Assembly (NCBI GenBank): GCA_949284985.1
Contig: CASDWY010000010.1
Coordinates: 1 to 64,000, forward strand
DNA from: an uncultured bacterium
GTDB lineage: Bacteria; Cyanobacteriota; Vampirovibrionia; Gastranaerophilales; Gastranaerophilaceae
DNA length: 64,000 bases
Direction: 5' to 3'
In this document: in pieces, positions 17,433 to 25,601 of the stretch
Layout: each line of letters opens with the position of its first letter
Numbering within the stretch: position 1 is the first letter of the stretch
The notes under the pieces: model-generated
Told to the model about the DNA's origin: nothing
Seen by the model: only the letters and a program-made list of their open reading frames with translations
The model's database searches: none
Program-made: the position numbers and the translations under genes

Positions 17433-18198
17433 TGACTACAAAATAATAGAACGCATAGGTGCTATGTTGTGCTCGCCTGAAGAAAGACTCCTAAAAAAGA
17501 AACATCTAACTGATGAAAATAAACAAAAATTGCTAGCACTAAAAAATATACATAAAGGAAAAAGATGTTTTATTGTAGGGTCGGCTCCTTCCTTAAACTT
17601 ACTTGACTTAACACATTTGAACAATGAATACACTTTTACCGTAAATCGCGGCTATATGCTCCAATCTAAAGGATTAATGCACTCTACTTATCATATAATT
17701 TCTGACAAAGAAACTTTTAAAGATAAAGATTCTTGTTACCAAAACTTACAAAACTTTAGTAATATACTGTTTTGCTATGCTGGCATGAACAAACCTGAAA
17801 TAAATCTTGAAACTTATTATTTTGATTACATAAACCCTAAAAATTTTAAAAACGAGTATATTACATTCTGTGAAAACCTAACCTCACCACTTATTATGTA
17901 TGATTCAGTTATACATTTTGGCATTCAAATTGCCTACTATATGGGATTTACAGAAATATATTTGATAGGTGTTGATCTGGATTTTGCCCAAAATAAAGGG
18001 CATGCATACAAAGAAACTGCAGAAGAAACTATAAGACAACAAGAACATTCTATAAAAATGGCACAATTTATGCTTGAAGGTATTAAAAAGTGTGGAGAGT
18101 TTTTAACATTAAAAAATGTGAGCTTAATTAACGCTTCTCCTAAAGGTATAGTAGATTGTATTGAAAGAAGAAATTTTGAGGAGATATTTAGTGAATAA
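17422..18198 (+). CDS. MptE-like / DUF115 family protein in glycan cluster
   Basis: 258 residues. Contains KGKRCFIVGSAPSLNLLDL near residue 45, matching the GNGPSL-type nucleotide-binding loop of the 6-hydroxymethylpterin diphosphokinase MptE-like/DUF115 family, and IGVDLDFAQNKGHAY near 190, typical of its C-terminal half. Relatives occur in flagellin-glycosylation and capsule loci and are believed to act on nucleotide-activated sugars or transfer glycans. Good ribosome-binding site (AGGAG). It overlaps both neighbours (11 bases upstream, 8 downstream), so it is an integral part of the glycosyltransferase operon. Exact reaction unknown. Confidence 0.72.
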   Translation: MNTNDYKIIERIGAMLCSPEERLLKKKHLTDENKQKLLALKNIHKGKRCFIVGSAPSLNLLDLTHLNNEYTFTVNRGYMLQSKGLMHSTYHIISDKETFKDKDSCYQNLQNFSNILFCYAGMNKPEINLETYYFDYINPKNFKNEYITFCENLTSPLIMYDSVIHFGIQIAYYMGFTEIYLIGVDLDFAQNKGHAYKETAEETIRQQEHSIKMAQFMLEGIKKCGEFLTLKNVSLINASPKGIVDCIERRNFEEIFSE

Positions 18199-19114
18199 TA
18201 TACCAATTTTTTTAATATGTGATGATAATTATACCCCCTATATGGCAACTATGATTGCAAGTATTTGCTATAATACAAAAAGTCTAATTAATTTTCACGT
18301 CATAGGTAAAGGCACCTCAGACAACAACAAAGCCCAAATAGAAAAAATGAAAAATACCTTTAAAAACTTTGCTATAGATTACAAGGTTTTTGATGCGACT
18401 GAGTCCTTTAATATACCTTATTTATCATTATCAAGAATGACATCTTCTACCTTTATCAGAATGTCATTGCCGGATTTATACCCTGAATTAACACGAGCTT
18501 TAGTAATGGATGTCGACATAATTTCTTTACAAGATATTGTTAAACTTTGGGAAATAGATTTGGAAGATTATCATTTTGCAGCAGCTTTGGATAAACCTTT
18601 TGACGCCTATTACAAATTTAAAGAATGCATGAACGTAGATGTTGACTGTAATTATGCAAATTGTGGCGTTATGCTGCTGAACTGTGAAAAATGGAGAAAA
18701 GATAAAATTACTCAAAAGTGTTTAGATATTGAAAAAAAATATAGGGACAATTTAACCTGCGCTGATCAAGATGTAATTAACAAAATATTTTTAGGTAAAT
18801 TTAAGCTTCTAGACTGCAAATATAACAGTCTGCTTGGTAATGACAATGACATTATAAACAGACATTTCTGTCATTTAAGAAAACCTTGGCTTTCTAAATA
18901 CAATATAGAAGGTGATGAAATTAAAAATTTCGATGACTGGTGGAGGTTTGCTAAAATGACTCCATTTTATAACCAATTAAAATTAAAATATGAAGAATTT
19001 AATAATGGCTCCAAAAACAATTCTCCTAAAGAAACTCAAACTCAATATAGAAAAATGGAAGCAATAGCACTTGCCAGAAATTTATTAAAGAGGAAACAAA
19101 ATTGCCCCAAATAA
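18191..19114 (+). CDS. Family 8 glycosyltransferase
   Basis: 307 residues from GTG 18191, chosen because GAGGAG lies 7 nt upstream within the end of the previous gene; the longer reading from ATG 18161 has no such site. Signature elements: IPIFLICDDNYTPYM, ALVMDVDIISLQDI (DxD, retaining galactosyl/glucosyl transferases), ANCGVMLLNCEKW, ADQDVINKIF and a late HFCHLRKPW segment. Probably adds a hexose to a lipopolysaccharide or capsule intermediate. Strongly similar to the C-terminal half of the fusion at 15540. Overlaps the next gene by 13 bases. Confidence 0.87.
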   Translation: MNNIPIFLICDDNYTPYMATMIASICYNTKSLINFHVIGKGTSDNNKAQIEKMKNTFKNFAIDYKVFDATESFNIPYLSLSRMTSSTFIRMSLPDLYPELTRALVMDVDIISLQDIVKLWEIDLEDYHFAAALDKPFDAYYKFKECMNVDVDCNYANCGVMLLNCEKWRKDKITQKCLDIEKKYRDNLTCADQDVINKIFLGKFKLLDCKYNSLLGNDNDIINRHFCHLRKPWLSKYNIEGDEIKNFDDWWRFAKMTPFYNQLKLKYEEFNNGSKNNSPKETQTQYRKMEAIALARNLLKRKQNCPK

Positions 19115-20055
19115 CTATAATAATACCCATATACAATACAGAAAAATACTTGGAAAAATGTTTAGATAGTATTTGCTTGCAATCATTAAAAGATATTGAA
19201 ATTATTTGCGTAAATGATTGTTCTACAGATAATTCTTTGAAAATTCTAAAAAAATATGCGCAAAGAGATAACAGAATTAAAATTATAAATTTCACAGAAA
19301 ACAAAGGCGTATCAATCGCCAGAAACGTTGGTATAAATGAAGCTAAAGGAGAATTTATAGGTTTTGTAGACAGCGATGATTATATTAGTATTAATTTTTA
19401 CGAAAAACTCTACAATAAAGCTAAAGAAGAAAACTGTGTATGCGCAAAAGGAAATATTTACGATATAGACGAAAAAACCCAACAACCTACTCTTACAGAA
19501 TTTTATAATCAAAACGATAAAATCGCACAAAATAAATTCAATTTTTTATATGGATTTTCATCTGCTATATATAAATTATCTTTTATAAAAGAAAATAATA
19601 TTATTTTTCCTAAAAATATAAAATACTTTGAAGATCCTTATTTCTCAATAAAAAATGCTATATATGCAGATAAAATTGCCATTGAAAATGACGCACAATA
19701 TTTTTACTTAAGACACCCACTAGCCGCAACTTCTTATAACAATCTTGATAAACAAAAAGAAAATGCACAAAGTATTATAAATATCTTAAGCGAAATAAAT
19801 AAAATTACACTTAAAAAAGAAGATTATTGTATTATATGCAATTTTTTATTTAAGTCTTTACTAGCATTATGTCAAAGCAGAAAAGCTTCTAATGAATATA
19901 ACATAGTAGCAGCTAAGTCAATGCACAAATTTTTACTTGATTGCAAATTCTTAGAAGATTTTCTTATATATTATTTTTTAGAAGAAAAATCACTATACCA
20001 AAAAAATATAATGTTAAAGCTCAAAAACAAGGTAAAACAAAATGCAGGAAACTGA
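19102..20055 (+). CDS. Family 2 glycosyltransferase
   Basis: 317 residues from TTG 19102, with an AGAGGAAA ribosome-binding site about 5-10 nt upstream; no ATG fits the conserved N-terminus. ITIIIPIYNTEKYL, IICVNDCSTDNSL and GFVDSDDY are the GT-A donor-binding and metal motifs. The catalytic half is very similar to residues 1-120 of the GT2-GT8 fusion, with the shared stretch INFTENKG, so the two are recent paralogues. The C-terminal 150 residues diverge and probably set acceptor choice. Cytoplasmic, member of the overlapping glycan operon. Confidence 0.87.
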   Translation: MPQITIIIPIYNTEKYLEKCLDSICLQSLKDIEIICVNDCSTDNSLKILKKYAQRDNRIKIINFTENKGVSIARNVGINEAKGEFIGFVDSDDYISINFYEKLYNKAKEENCVCAKGNIYDIDEKTQQPTLTEFYNQNDKIAQNKFNFLYGFSSAIYKLSFIKENNIIFPKNIKYFEDPYFSIKNAIYADKIAIENDAQYFYLRHPLAATSYNNLDKQKENAQSIINILSEINKITLKKEDYCIICNFLFKSLLALCQSRKASNEYNIVAAKSMHKFLLDCKFLEDFLIYYFLEEKSLYQKNIMLKLKNKVKQNAGN

Positions 20056-20890
20056 ATTATTAAAAACATATTCTAATATAAATAAAAATTCACTTTACCC
20101 AATAGTAAAAATCCTTGTTAGCTATATTAAGCCGTCTTTTTTATTTAAATCTGATATTTTAACTCCTATTCACCTAGGAAGAGCCGTAGCAAAATCAAAT
20201 TCAAAAGATGGCGTAATATCTGACAAAGACTTATGTTGGCTTTACGAAAATTGTATTGGGGATGATGATTTTGAAGGAAACATTTCTTCTGCTAACCGTA
20301 GAGTTGGCTTTTTTACAGGTACATATTGGGCTTGGAAAAATTATGAAAAACTTGGCAACCCTCAATATTTTGGCTCATTTGGCTACAGAAGACTCTTAGA
20401 TCCATCCTTTTTAGATCAAATAACTGAATATGATGCTATTATCCCAAGAGAATTGGACTTCAAAATTTCCTCTATAAAAAAACAAATTACACTTTTTCAT
20501 GGAGAAGAAATTTTAACAAGAATGCTTGAATGCTTTAAAAAAGTTTACCCTAACGAATACAACGATTTTGAAACCTATTTGAATAAAACCAAAGGCTTTT
20601 TCTGGGAGCTTTATGTTTTTAAAAAAGAAATTTTTTTCGACTTCTGCAGTTGGATTTTACCTATACTCCAAACTTGCTTACAAACTACCCAAATAAAACT
20701 GCCTAATAATGACTTGCGAGATATAGGGTTTATTATGGAAAGATTAACAGGATACTATTGCTTTAAACTAACCAATGACAAAAACCTAAAAATATTGAAA
20801 ACATCTATGATTCTAACAGAAAAAGCACTAATTAACAAAAATGCCATCAACCCAAGCATTATTGCCAATTTAAGAAATAAATTAAAATAA
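20042..20890 (+). CDS. DUF4422-type capsule biosynthesis protein
   Basis: 282 residues. The run VGFFTGTYWAWKNYEKL followed by GSFGYRRLL (residues about 90-120) matches the TGLYWxWKN ... HYRR pattern of DUF4422 proteins, which are found in capsule and lipopolysaccharide loci and are regarded as glycosyltransferases. LYVFKKEIFFDFCSWILPIL and ERLTGYYCFKL in the C-terminal half are also typical. Last gene of the rightward glycan operon, overlapping the preceding gene by 14 bases. Convergent with the transketolase genes, with 11 bp between the stop codons and no visible terminator. Confidence 0.72.
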   Translation: MQETELLKTYSNINKNSLYPIVKILVSYIKPSFLFKSDILTPIHLGRAVAKSNSKDGVISDKDLCWLYENCIGDDDFEGNISSANRRVGFFTGTYWAWKNYEKLGNPQYFGSFGYRRLLDPSFLDQITEYDAIIPRELDFKISSIKKQITLFHGEEILTRMLECFKKVYPNEYNDFETYLNKTKGFFWELYVFKKEIFFDFCSWILPILQTCLQTTQIKLPNNDLRDIGFIMERLTGYYCFKLTNDKNLKILKTSMILTEKALINKNAINPSIIANLRNKLK

Positions 20891-20901
20891 CTTAAATTAA
20901 A

Positions 20902-22005
20902 TTAGAGAATTCTTATTCCGCCAAAAAGAAATACTTTGTAAGAAAGCTTACCCTTTTTAGAAAAAGGTCTCTCAACGAGCTTTAAGATAGTAATATTAAA
21001 TAATTTATATTTAATTATCAAAGTCCCATCTTTGTATGAAAAATTTTTACCTGTTAACTTATTAGCAGACTGTATCTCTCCCAAACCTTTATATAATTCA
21101 TCAAAATTATACAAATGCTTAAAGACATTTTCTTTAGTTGCAGCAACAAAATTATATTTTTCATTTTGAATATACATAGGGAAAAATTTAATACCCTTTC
21201 CTCTCTTAACAATTGATTGAGCGATTATAGAAGACAATCCGCCATTAACATGCTCTTCAAATACAATAATAACTTCATTTTTATCAATTATTCTATTTAT
21301 TGATAATTTATCAAAAGGTTTTATTGTATGACAAGAATAAATACTTGGATTCAAAGAAAGCTTAACCAACTTTTTTCTACAATCAACAGCCTCTTTCAGC
21401 ATTCCTCCACTTGAAATAATAGCAATTTTTTCTCCAGATTTAACTTTTGAAATTTTACCAAATTTAACATCATAATCCAAATTAACATGCTTCATATAAG
21501 GACAATCCATTCTTATATAAACCGGTCCGCACATTTCAAAGCTTTCATCCATTAGCTTATAAAATTCACAATCTGTAGGCGCTATATCTACAATAGAGAC
21601 ATTTGGCAATGCGTTCATCAGTGCTATATCTTCTATTGCCCAATGAGAATACCCGGCAATTTTAGGTCCAACAACACCACCATGTATTCCAATTACCTTG
21701 ACATTACAATTATTATAACAAACATCAAGCTTCAATTGTTCAAAGGCACGACAAGTTAAAAACGCCGCCAATCCCAAAACAACAACTGTTTTACCAGATT
21801 GAGCAAGCCCTGCAGCTACACTAATACTATTTGCTTCGGAAATACCTGTGTTTATAAGCCTTGACAATACTTCTTCATCTAAATATTGCTTATGTTCTCC
21901 AAAAAAATAACATTCCCAGACATCCGCAACCAATACATACAAGTTTTTGTCTTCTTTTAATTTTCTGACCAAATACTTAGACACTAATTCAAATTTATCA
22001 CTCAT
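20902..22005 (-). CDS. Transketolase-like protein, C-terminal (pyrimidine-binding) subunit
   Basis: 367 residues. Matches the pyrimidine-binding and C-terminal domains of transketolase: INTGISEANSISVAAGLAQSGKTV (the Glu that activates thiamine diphosphate, about 55), GVVGPKIAGYSHWAIEDIALM and SIVDIAPTD, then a lower-similarity end. It overlaps the N-terminal subunit gene by 8 bases, giving a two-subunit enzyme. Split transketolases of this type in glycan loci move two-carbon units between sugar phosphates or build unusual branched or long-chain sugars; a dedicated role in a surface sugar is therefore plausible but inferred. The last 60 residues are unusual and not assigned. Confidence 0.82.
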   Translation of the reverse strand: MSDKFELVSKYLVRKLKEDKNLYVLVADVWECYFFGEHKQYLDEEVLSRLINTGISEANSISVAAGLAQSGKTVVVLGLAAFLTCRAFEQLKLDVCYNNCNVKVIGIHGGVVGPKIAGYSHWAIEDIALMNALPNVSIVDIAPTDCEFYKLMDESFEMCGPVYIRMDCPYMKHVNLDYDVKFGKISKVKSGEKIAIISSGGMLKEAVDCRKKLVKLSLNPSIYSCHTIKPFDKLSINRIIDKNEVIIVFEEHVNGGLSSIIAQSIVKRGKGIKFFPMYIQNEKYNFVAATKENVFKHLYNFDELYKGLGEIQSANKLTGKNFSYKDGTLIIKYKLFNITILKLVERPFSKKGKLSYKVFLFGGIRIL

Positions 22006-22816
22006 TTTTTATTGTCTCCAATGCCTTTTTAAACTCTTCCTTTGTCAGACTAGAATGATGGAACATAGCAAAAGACCTATCATTCTGCAAATACTCCAAC
22101 CCATGCCCTTTAACGGTATCTGCTATAATACACTTTGGTTTTGACGTTTTTTTGCTTAACAATTCCGCTAACTGAGATACATCATGCCCATTGCACAAGT
22201 ATGCTTCAAATCCAAAAGCACTTAGTTTCTTTTCTAAATCTGTTGCTGTGTCTATAATATTTTTTGTATAATTGTCTATTTGCATATAATTTCTATCTAT
22301 AATCAATGTAAAATTCAATAAATTATGCTGCGCTACAAACAAAAATGCTTCCCAAAGGGCTCCCTCTTGCAGCTCGCCATCTCCGCATATGCAATAAACT
22401 TTTCTATCCTTATTACCTAACGCAAGACCTGCACCAACTCCGGCACCATGCCCCAATGAACCAGATGCCACATCTACTGCCATTATTTTTTCCGAACCTA
22501 CCAAATTATAAATATCATGCCCCAAAAAACCATCATCACAACAAAATGTTTGCAATAAAGATTTATCAAGCAATCCCAACTCTGCTAAAACACATATTTG
22601 TGCTAACCGACAATGCTCCTTAGATATAATTACTTTATCTCTATTAATATCATTCAAATTTGATAAACTTATATTAGAATCCTTATAAACAGCATACAAT
22701 ATTTCCACCGAAGACAATGAAGAGGTTATATGTCCAGGATTCATAATTGCTGCTGTTTCTAATATATTTATTTTTATGTTTTTTATTTGTCTATTTGTTT
22801 CTTCACTTATTAACAA
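21998..22816 (-). CDS. Transketolase-like protein, N-terminal (TPP-binding) subunit
   Basis: 272 residues from TTG 22816; GGAG at 22827-22824 is 7 nt upstream. Holds the thiamine diphosphate-binding domain: GHITSSLSSVEILYAVY near 28, GSLGHGAGVGAGLAL near 118 and CICGDGELQEGALWEAF near 143 (GDG...N-type motif, with RNYMQIDN following). Together with the partner encoded directly downstream it would form a heteromeric transketolase. The usual whole-length transketolase is not in the window, so a housekeeping role in the pentose pathway cannot be excluded, but its position among glycan genes suggests precursor synthesis. Confidence 0.85.
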   Translation of the reverse strand: MLISEETNRQIKNIKINILETAAIMNPGHITSSLSSVEILYAVYKDSNISLSNLNDINRDKVIISKEHCRLAQICVLAELGLLDKSLLQTFCCDDGFLGHDIYNLVGSEKIMAVDVASGSLGHGAGVGAGLALGNKDRKVYCICGDGELQEGALWEAFLFVAQHNLLNFTLIIDRNYMQIDNYTKNIIDTATDLEKKLSAFGFEAYLCNGHDVSQLAELLSKKTSKPKCIIADTVKGHGLEYLQNDRSFAMFHHSSLTKEEFKKALETIKNE

Positions 22817-22849
22817 AACAATTCTCCTTATTGCAATAATTTATTTAAC

Positions 22850-23827
22850 TTATTCTACTTGTTCTCCACAAGGCAAACCATATTGAATGCTATCAAAATG
22901 ACAATAGTGGCAAAACTCAGAATATTGCTTGCTATAAAATTTAATAAACTTCTCAGTTAAATCTTTTGACGATATCTCCTCTCTTAAATTAATCAATTCG
23001 TCTTTTATACCTTCTGTTAACTCCAAATTTCTGTGCATATACATAGAACAAACACACTGGGAGAAAATTCCCTCACAAATAATATTGCAATACAAACCAA
23101 AACATCTGGAATATATTTTTTTCAATTTTTCGCTGTCTTGAACATCCTTAAACAATTGAGGCATTGTCTGCCAATTATTTGCATCTAATTTTTCTTGTAT
23201 ATAACTAATCTTAATTTTGTTATCAACTAAAAGTTTCTTTATCGTGTTATATTTAACAGTAACATTATTTTTTATATTTTTAACCTGTCTGTAATCCGAT
23301 AATTGCACTGCAAATTTTTTATTTTTCATTACCTTTAGCAACTCATCTGATGGTAAAATTGTACAATTTGTGCACATAAAAACATAATGAATTTGTCTTT
23401 TACTTAATGCGTATTCTACCATTTTATACAAGTCATTTACCAACAAAGGTTCTCCGCCAACAAAACCAAAAATATTAATATAGTCAACTGCTTCCAGCAT
23501 CTTATCCAAATTTTTTTTAAATTGCTCAAAAGAAATCGGTTTTGCATGCGTCTGAGTAGTAAAATAAGGAATAAACGAATTACAATTTTTGCAATTTAAA
23601 GTACACCTTGTAGTAACTGCATATTGACAAACAGGTATAATTGGTTTTCTTTTTATCAAATAGCGTAGCTTTAAAAAGTTATAAAATATTTTTTGTCCAC
23701 TTTTAATTTTTTTTAAAAACTTAATCAATGGAAAATCAAATAACTCAGAAATCCAACACTCATTAGAGGTTCTCCATATATGTTTCAGATTATACTGCTT
23801 ATAATTTTTCCACTCTAATTTGTTCAT
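22850..23827 (-). CDS. Radical SAM enzyme A (left arm of switchable pair)
   Basis: 325 residues. The radical SAM cluster motif is Cys75-x3-Cys79-x2-Cys82 (RCTLNCKNC), with FGFVGGEPLL near 120 as the SAM-binding GGE motif. The C-terminal part has additional Cys-rich segments (CFGLYCNIIC, QCVCS, FCHYCHF) that could hold auxiliary Fe-S clusters as in SPASM-type enzymes. A paralogue with the same layout is encoded divergently at 24002. Substrate unknown: glycan-locus radical SAM proteins and peptide-modifying ones both look like this. The 174-bp region between the two starts carries the inverted repeats and a promoter that, as read here, points at this gene. Confidence 0.82.
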   Translation of the reverse strand: MNKLEWKNYKQYNLKHIWRTSNECWISELFDFPLIKFLKKIKSGQKIFYNFLKLRYLIKRKPIIPVCQYAVTTRCTLNCKNCNSFIPYFTTQTHAKPISFEQFKKNLDKMLEAVDYINIFGFVGGEPLLVNDLYKMVEYALSKRQIHYVFMCTNCTILPSDELLKVMKNKKFAVQLSDYRQVKNIKNNVTVKYNTIKKLLVDNKIKISYIQEKLDANNWQTMPQLFKDVQDSEKLKKIYSRCFGLYCNIICEGIFSQCVCSMYMHRNLELTEGIKDELINLREEISSKDLTEKFIKFYSKQYSEFCHYCHFDSIQYGLPCGEQVE

Positions 23828-23848
23828 AAAATATCCTTAACCCAAAGC

Positions 23849-23982
23849 ACAATTTTTAGAAAATGTGCTAATAATTATCATTCTTAAATCCTACTATAAA
23901 TATATCAGTTTGTAAAATAATATCAAGGTCAAATTCCTTATAAATATTTGTTTTTAATCTTGTTACATTTTCTAAAAATTGT
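23849..23982. repeat. Invertible promoter element candidate (18-bp perfect inverted repeats)
   Basis: The 18-mer ACAATTTTTAGAAAATGT at 23849-23866 recurs exactly, inverted, at 23965-23982. The enclosed segment is 98 bp. Identity stops abruptly at both edges of each repeat. Each repeat is itself roughly symmetrical, as expected for a tyrosine-recombinase site. The element lies between the starts of two divergent radical SAM paralogues and 1.0 kb from a short tyrosine recombinase gene. An alternative explanation is a shared 5' segment left from inverted duplication of the genes. Confidence 0.65.
23899..23926 (-). promoter_or_regulatory. Promoter inside the putative invertible segment, facing radical SAM gene A
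   Basis: On the minus strand TTGATA (23926-23921) and TATATT (23904-23899) are 16 bp apart; each matches consensus at five of six bases. No comparable plus-strand promoter was found in the segment. In this orientation gene A would be on and gene B off. Confidence 0.5.
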
Positions 23983-24001
23983 TAAAGGCAAAGGATTAAA
24001 A

Positions 24002-24991
24002 ATGAATAAAAAAAACTGGGATAACTATAAAAATAACAATCTAAAATTAGTTTGGAGAAATGCTACGATAAGCTGGTGCAATACCTTACCATTTAAGCTG
24101 AAACTAATAAACTTTTTAAAACGAAACTTTTCCCCTGAAAAAATTCATTTTACATTACACAAACTAAGATTTTTCTTAACCAGAAAAGCCATAATGCCGA
24201 CATGTGAATACGTTCTTACTACAAGATGTACTATGAATTGTAAACACTGTAACACATTCATTCCTTATTTTACTCCTCAAACACACTCTAAAGCTGTATC
24301 TTTTGAGCAATTTAAAAAAGATTTGGATACACTTTTAAAAGCAGTTGATTACATTGACTATTTTGGTTTTGTTGGTGGTGAACCTTTAATAGTAAAAGAC
24401 TTAGACAAAATGATTAAGTATGCCTGCTCCAAAAGAAAGCTACACCACATTTTTTTAGCAACAAATTGTACAATTTTACCCTCCAAAAATCTTCTTAAGG
24501 CAATGAAAAATAAAAAATTTGCAGTACAATTATCAGATTATAGAAATGTAGAATTTAAAACAAACATAACCGTAAAATATAACGAATGGAAACAATTATT
24601 ACAAGAAAATAACATATTATTCTCACACCCGGAAGAAGATAGAGATGCAATGTGTTTTCAATCTATGCCTGAATTATATCAAGACAAACAAGACCCTAAT
24701 CAATTAAAAAAAATATTTGATAAATGCTGGGGCCAGTATTGCAATATGCTCTGTGATGGGATACTAACTCAATGTGCTTTATCTGTTTATATATCAAGAA
24801 ATCTTCCGCTAACAGAGGACATAAAAAAAGAAATTATAAATATCAGAGCATCAAAATCTGCTAAACAATTAACAAAAGACCTTATTGACTTTTATGCAAA
24901 ACCATATTCCGCATTTTGTCACTATTGTCACATGGAAAACATTCAATACGGTCTACCGGTAGGGGAGCAGGCTGAATATATTACAAAATAA
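24002..24991 (+). CDS. Radical SAM enzyme B (right arm of switchable pair)
   Basis: 329 residues from ATG 24002, preceded by AAAGGA; the frame is open upstream through the right inverted repeat, but that longer reading (from 23948) has no support. Radical SAM motif Cys76-x3-Cys80-x2-Cys83 (RCTMNCKHC) and FGFVGGEPL. The C-terminal Cys pattern (CWGQYCNMLC, FCHYCHM) mirrors enzyme A, and the two proteins can be aligned end to end, from the N-terminal NW/EW..YK..NLK..WR segment to the final YGLPxGEQ. Divergence is higher in the C-terminal half, so substrate preference may differ. It would be silent in the present orientation of the upstream element if the promoter call is right. Confidence 0.82.
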   Translation: MNKKNWDNYKNNNLKLVWRNATISWCNTLPFKLKLINFLKRNFSPEKIHFTLHKLRFFLTRKAIMPTCEYVLTTRCTMNCKHCNTFIPYFTPQTHSKAVSFEQFKKDLDTLLKAVDYIDYFGFVGGEPLIVKDLDKMIKYACSKRKLHHIFLATNCTILPSKNLLKAMKNKKFAVQLSDYRNVEFKTNITVKYNEWKQLLQENNILFSHPEEDRDAMCFQSMPELYQDKQDPNQLKKIFDKCWGQYCNMLCDGILTQCALSVYISRNLPLTEDIKKEIINIRASKSAKQLTKDLIDFYAKPYSAFCHYCHMENIQYGLPVGEQAEYITK

Positions 24992-25523
24992 AACGCAAAT
25001 AACTCTTTTCTATTTGAGTTTGCTCTATTCCTATATATCTCAAGGTAACCCATGGCGATGTATGATTAAATATTTTTTGAAGCATTACAATATCCTTAAA
25101 CCTTTTATAATAATGATAGCCAAAAGTCTTCCTTAAACTATGTGTACCTATATTCTCATTAAGCCCAGCTAAACAACATGCTTTGTTAATAATTTTATAC
25201 GCTTCAAATCTATTCATTCTCTCCCCAGAAGAAGATTTAAATAATGGTTCATTAAGATTTAATCGCTTTGTATATTTATTTATTAAAGGTTTTAACTTGG
25301 AATTTAAAGGAATTTTTTTAAATTTTCCTGTTTTCTTTTCCTTAAGCTGAATATATTTTTTATTCTTAACATCTTTAACATCAAGTGCCAATATATCAGA
25401 AATTCTAAGTCCACAATTAATACCTATAACAAAAAACATAAAATCTCTAATATTTTGTTTAAACAATATACTTTCAACTTTTTTAATATCATTAAACTTT
25501 CTAATTGGTTCAACTACTGCCAT
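24981..25523 (-). CDS. Short tyrosine recombinase (FimB-sized, candidate DNA invertase)
   Basis: 180 residues from ATG 25523 with AAGGAAG upstream; a longer reading to 25577 lacks support. All catalytic residues of the tyrosine recombinase domain are present: Arg40 (GLRISDIL), Lys64, His128 and Arg131 (HSLRKTFG), His154 (FNHTS) and nucleophile Tyr163 (TLRYIG). There is almost no N-terminal core-binding domain, as in fimbrial phase-switch invertases of the FimB/FimE type rather than phage integrases. It overlaps the convergent radical SAM gene B by 11 bases. No excisionase, phage gene or tRNA attachment site adjoins it. It is the obvious candidate to act on the repeats at 23849-23982. Confidence 0.88.
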   Translation of the reverse strand: MAVVEPIRKFNDIKKVESILFKQNIRDFMFFVIGINCGLRISDILALDVKDVKNKKYIQLKEKKTGKFKKIPLNSKLKPLINKYTKRLNLNEPLFKSSSGERMNRFEAYKIINKACCLAGLNENIGTHSLRKTFGYHYYKRFKDIVMLQKIFNHTSPWVTLRYIGIEQTQIEKSYLRFIL

Positions 25524-25601
25524 AATTAACTTCCTTTCTTCTATTAAGTACAAATTTAAAAAAGAAAAAAGTGACAAATAGTTTACACCTAACTAACTTC
25601 T

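Noticed and set aside
23948-24001. Longer start for radical SAM gene B through the right inverted repeat
   Set aside because: The extension is not shared with paralogue A, and ATG 24002 has a ribosome-binding site.
24981-25523. Integrase of an integrated prophage or island
   Set aside because: No phage, transfer or attachment-site features flank it; both tRNA genes are more than 8 kb away.
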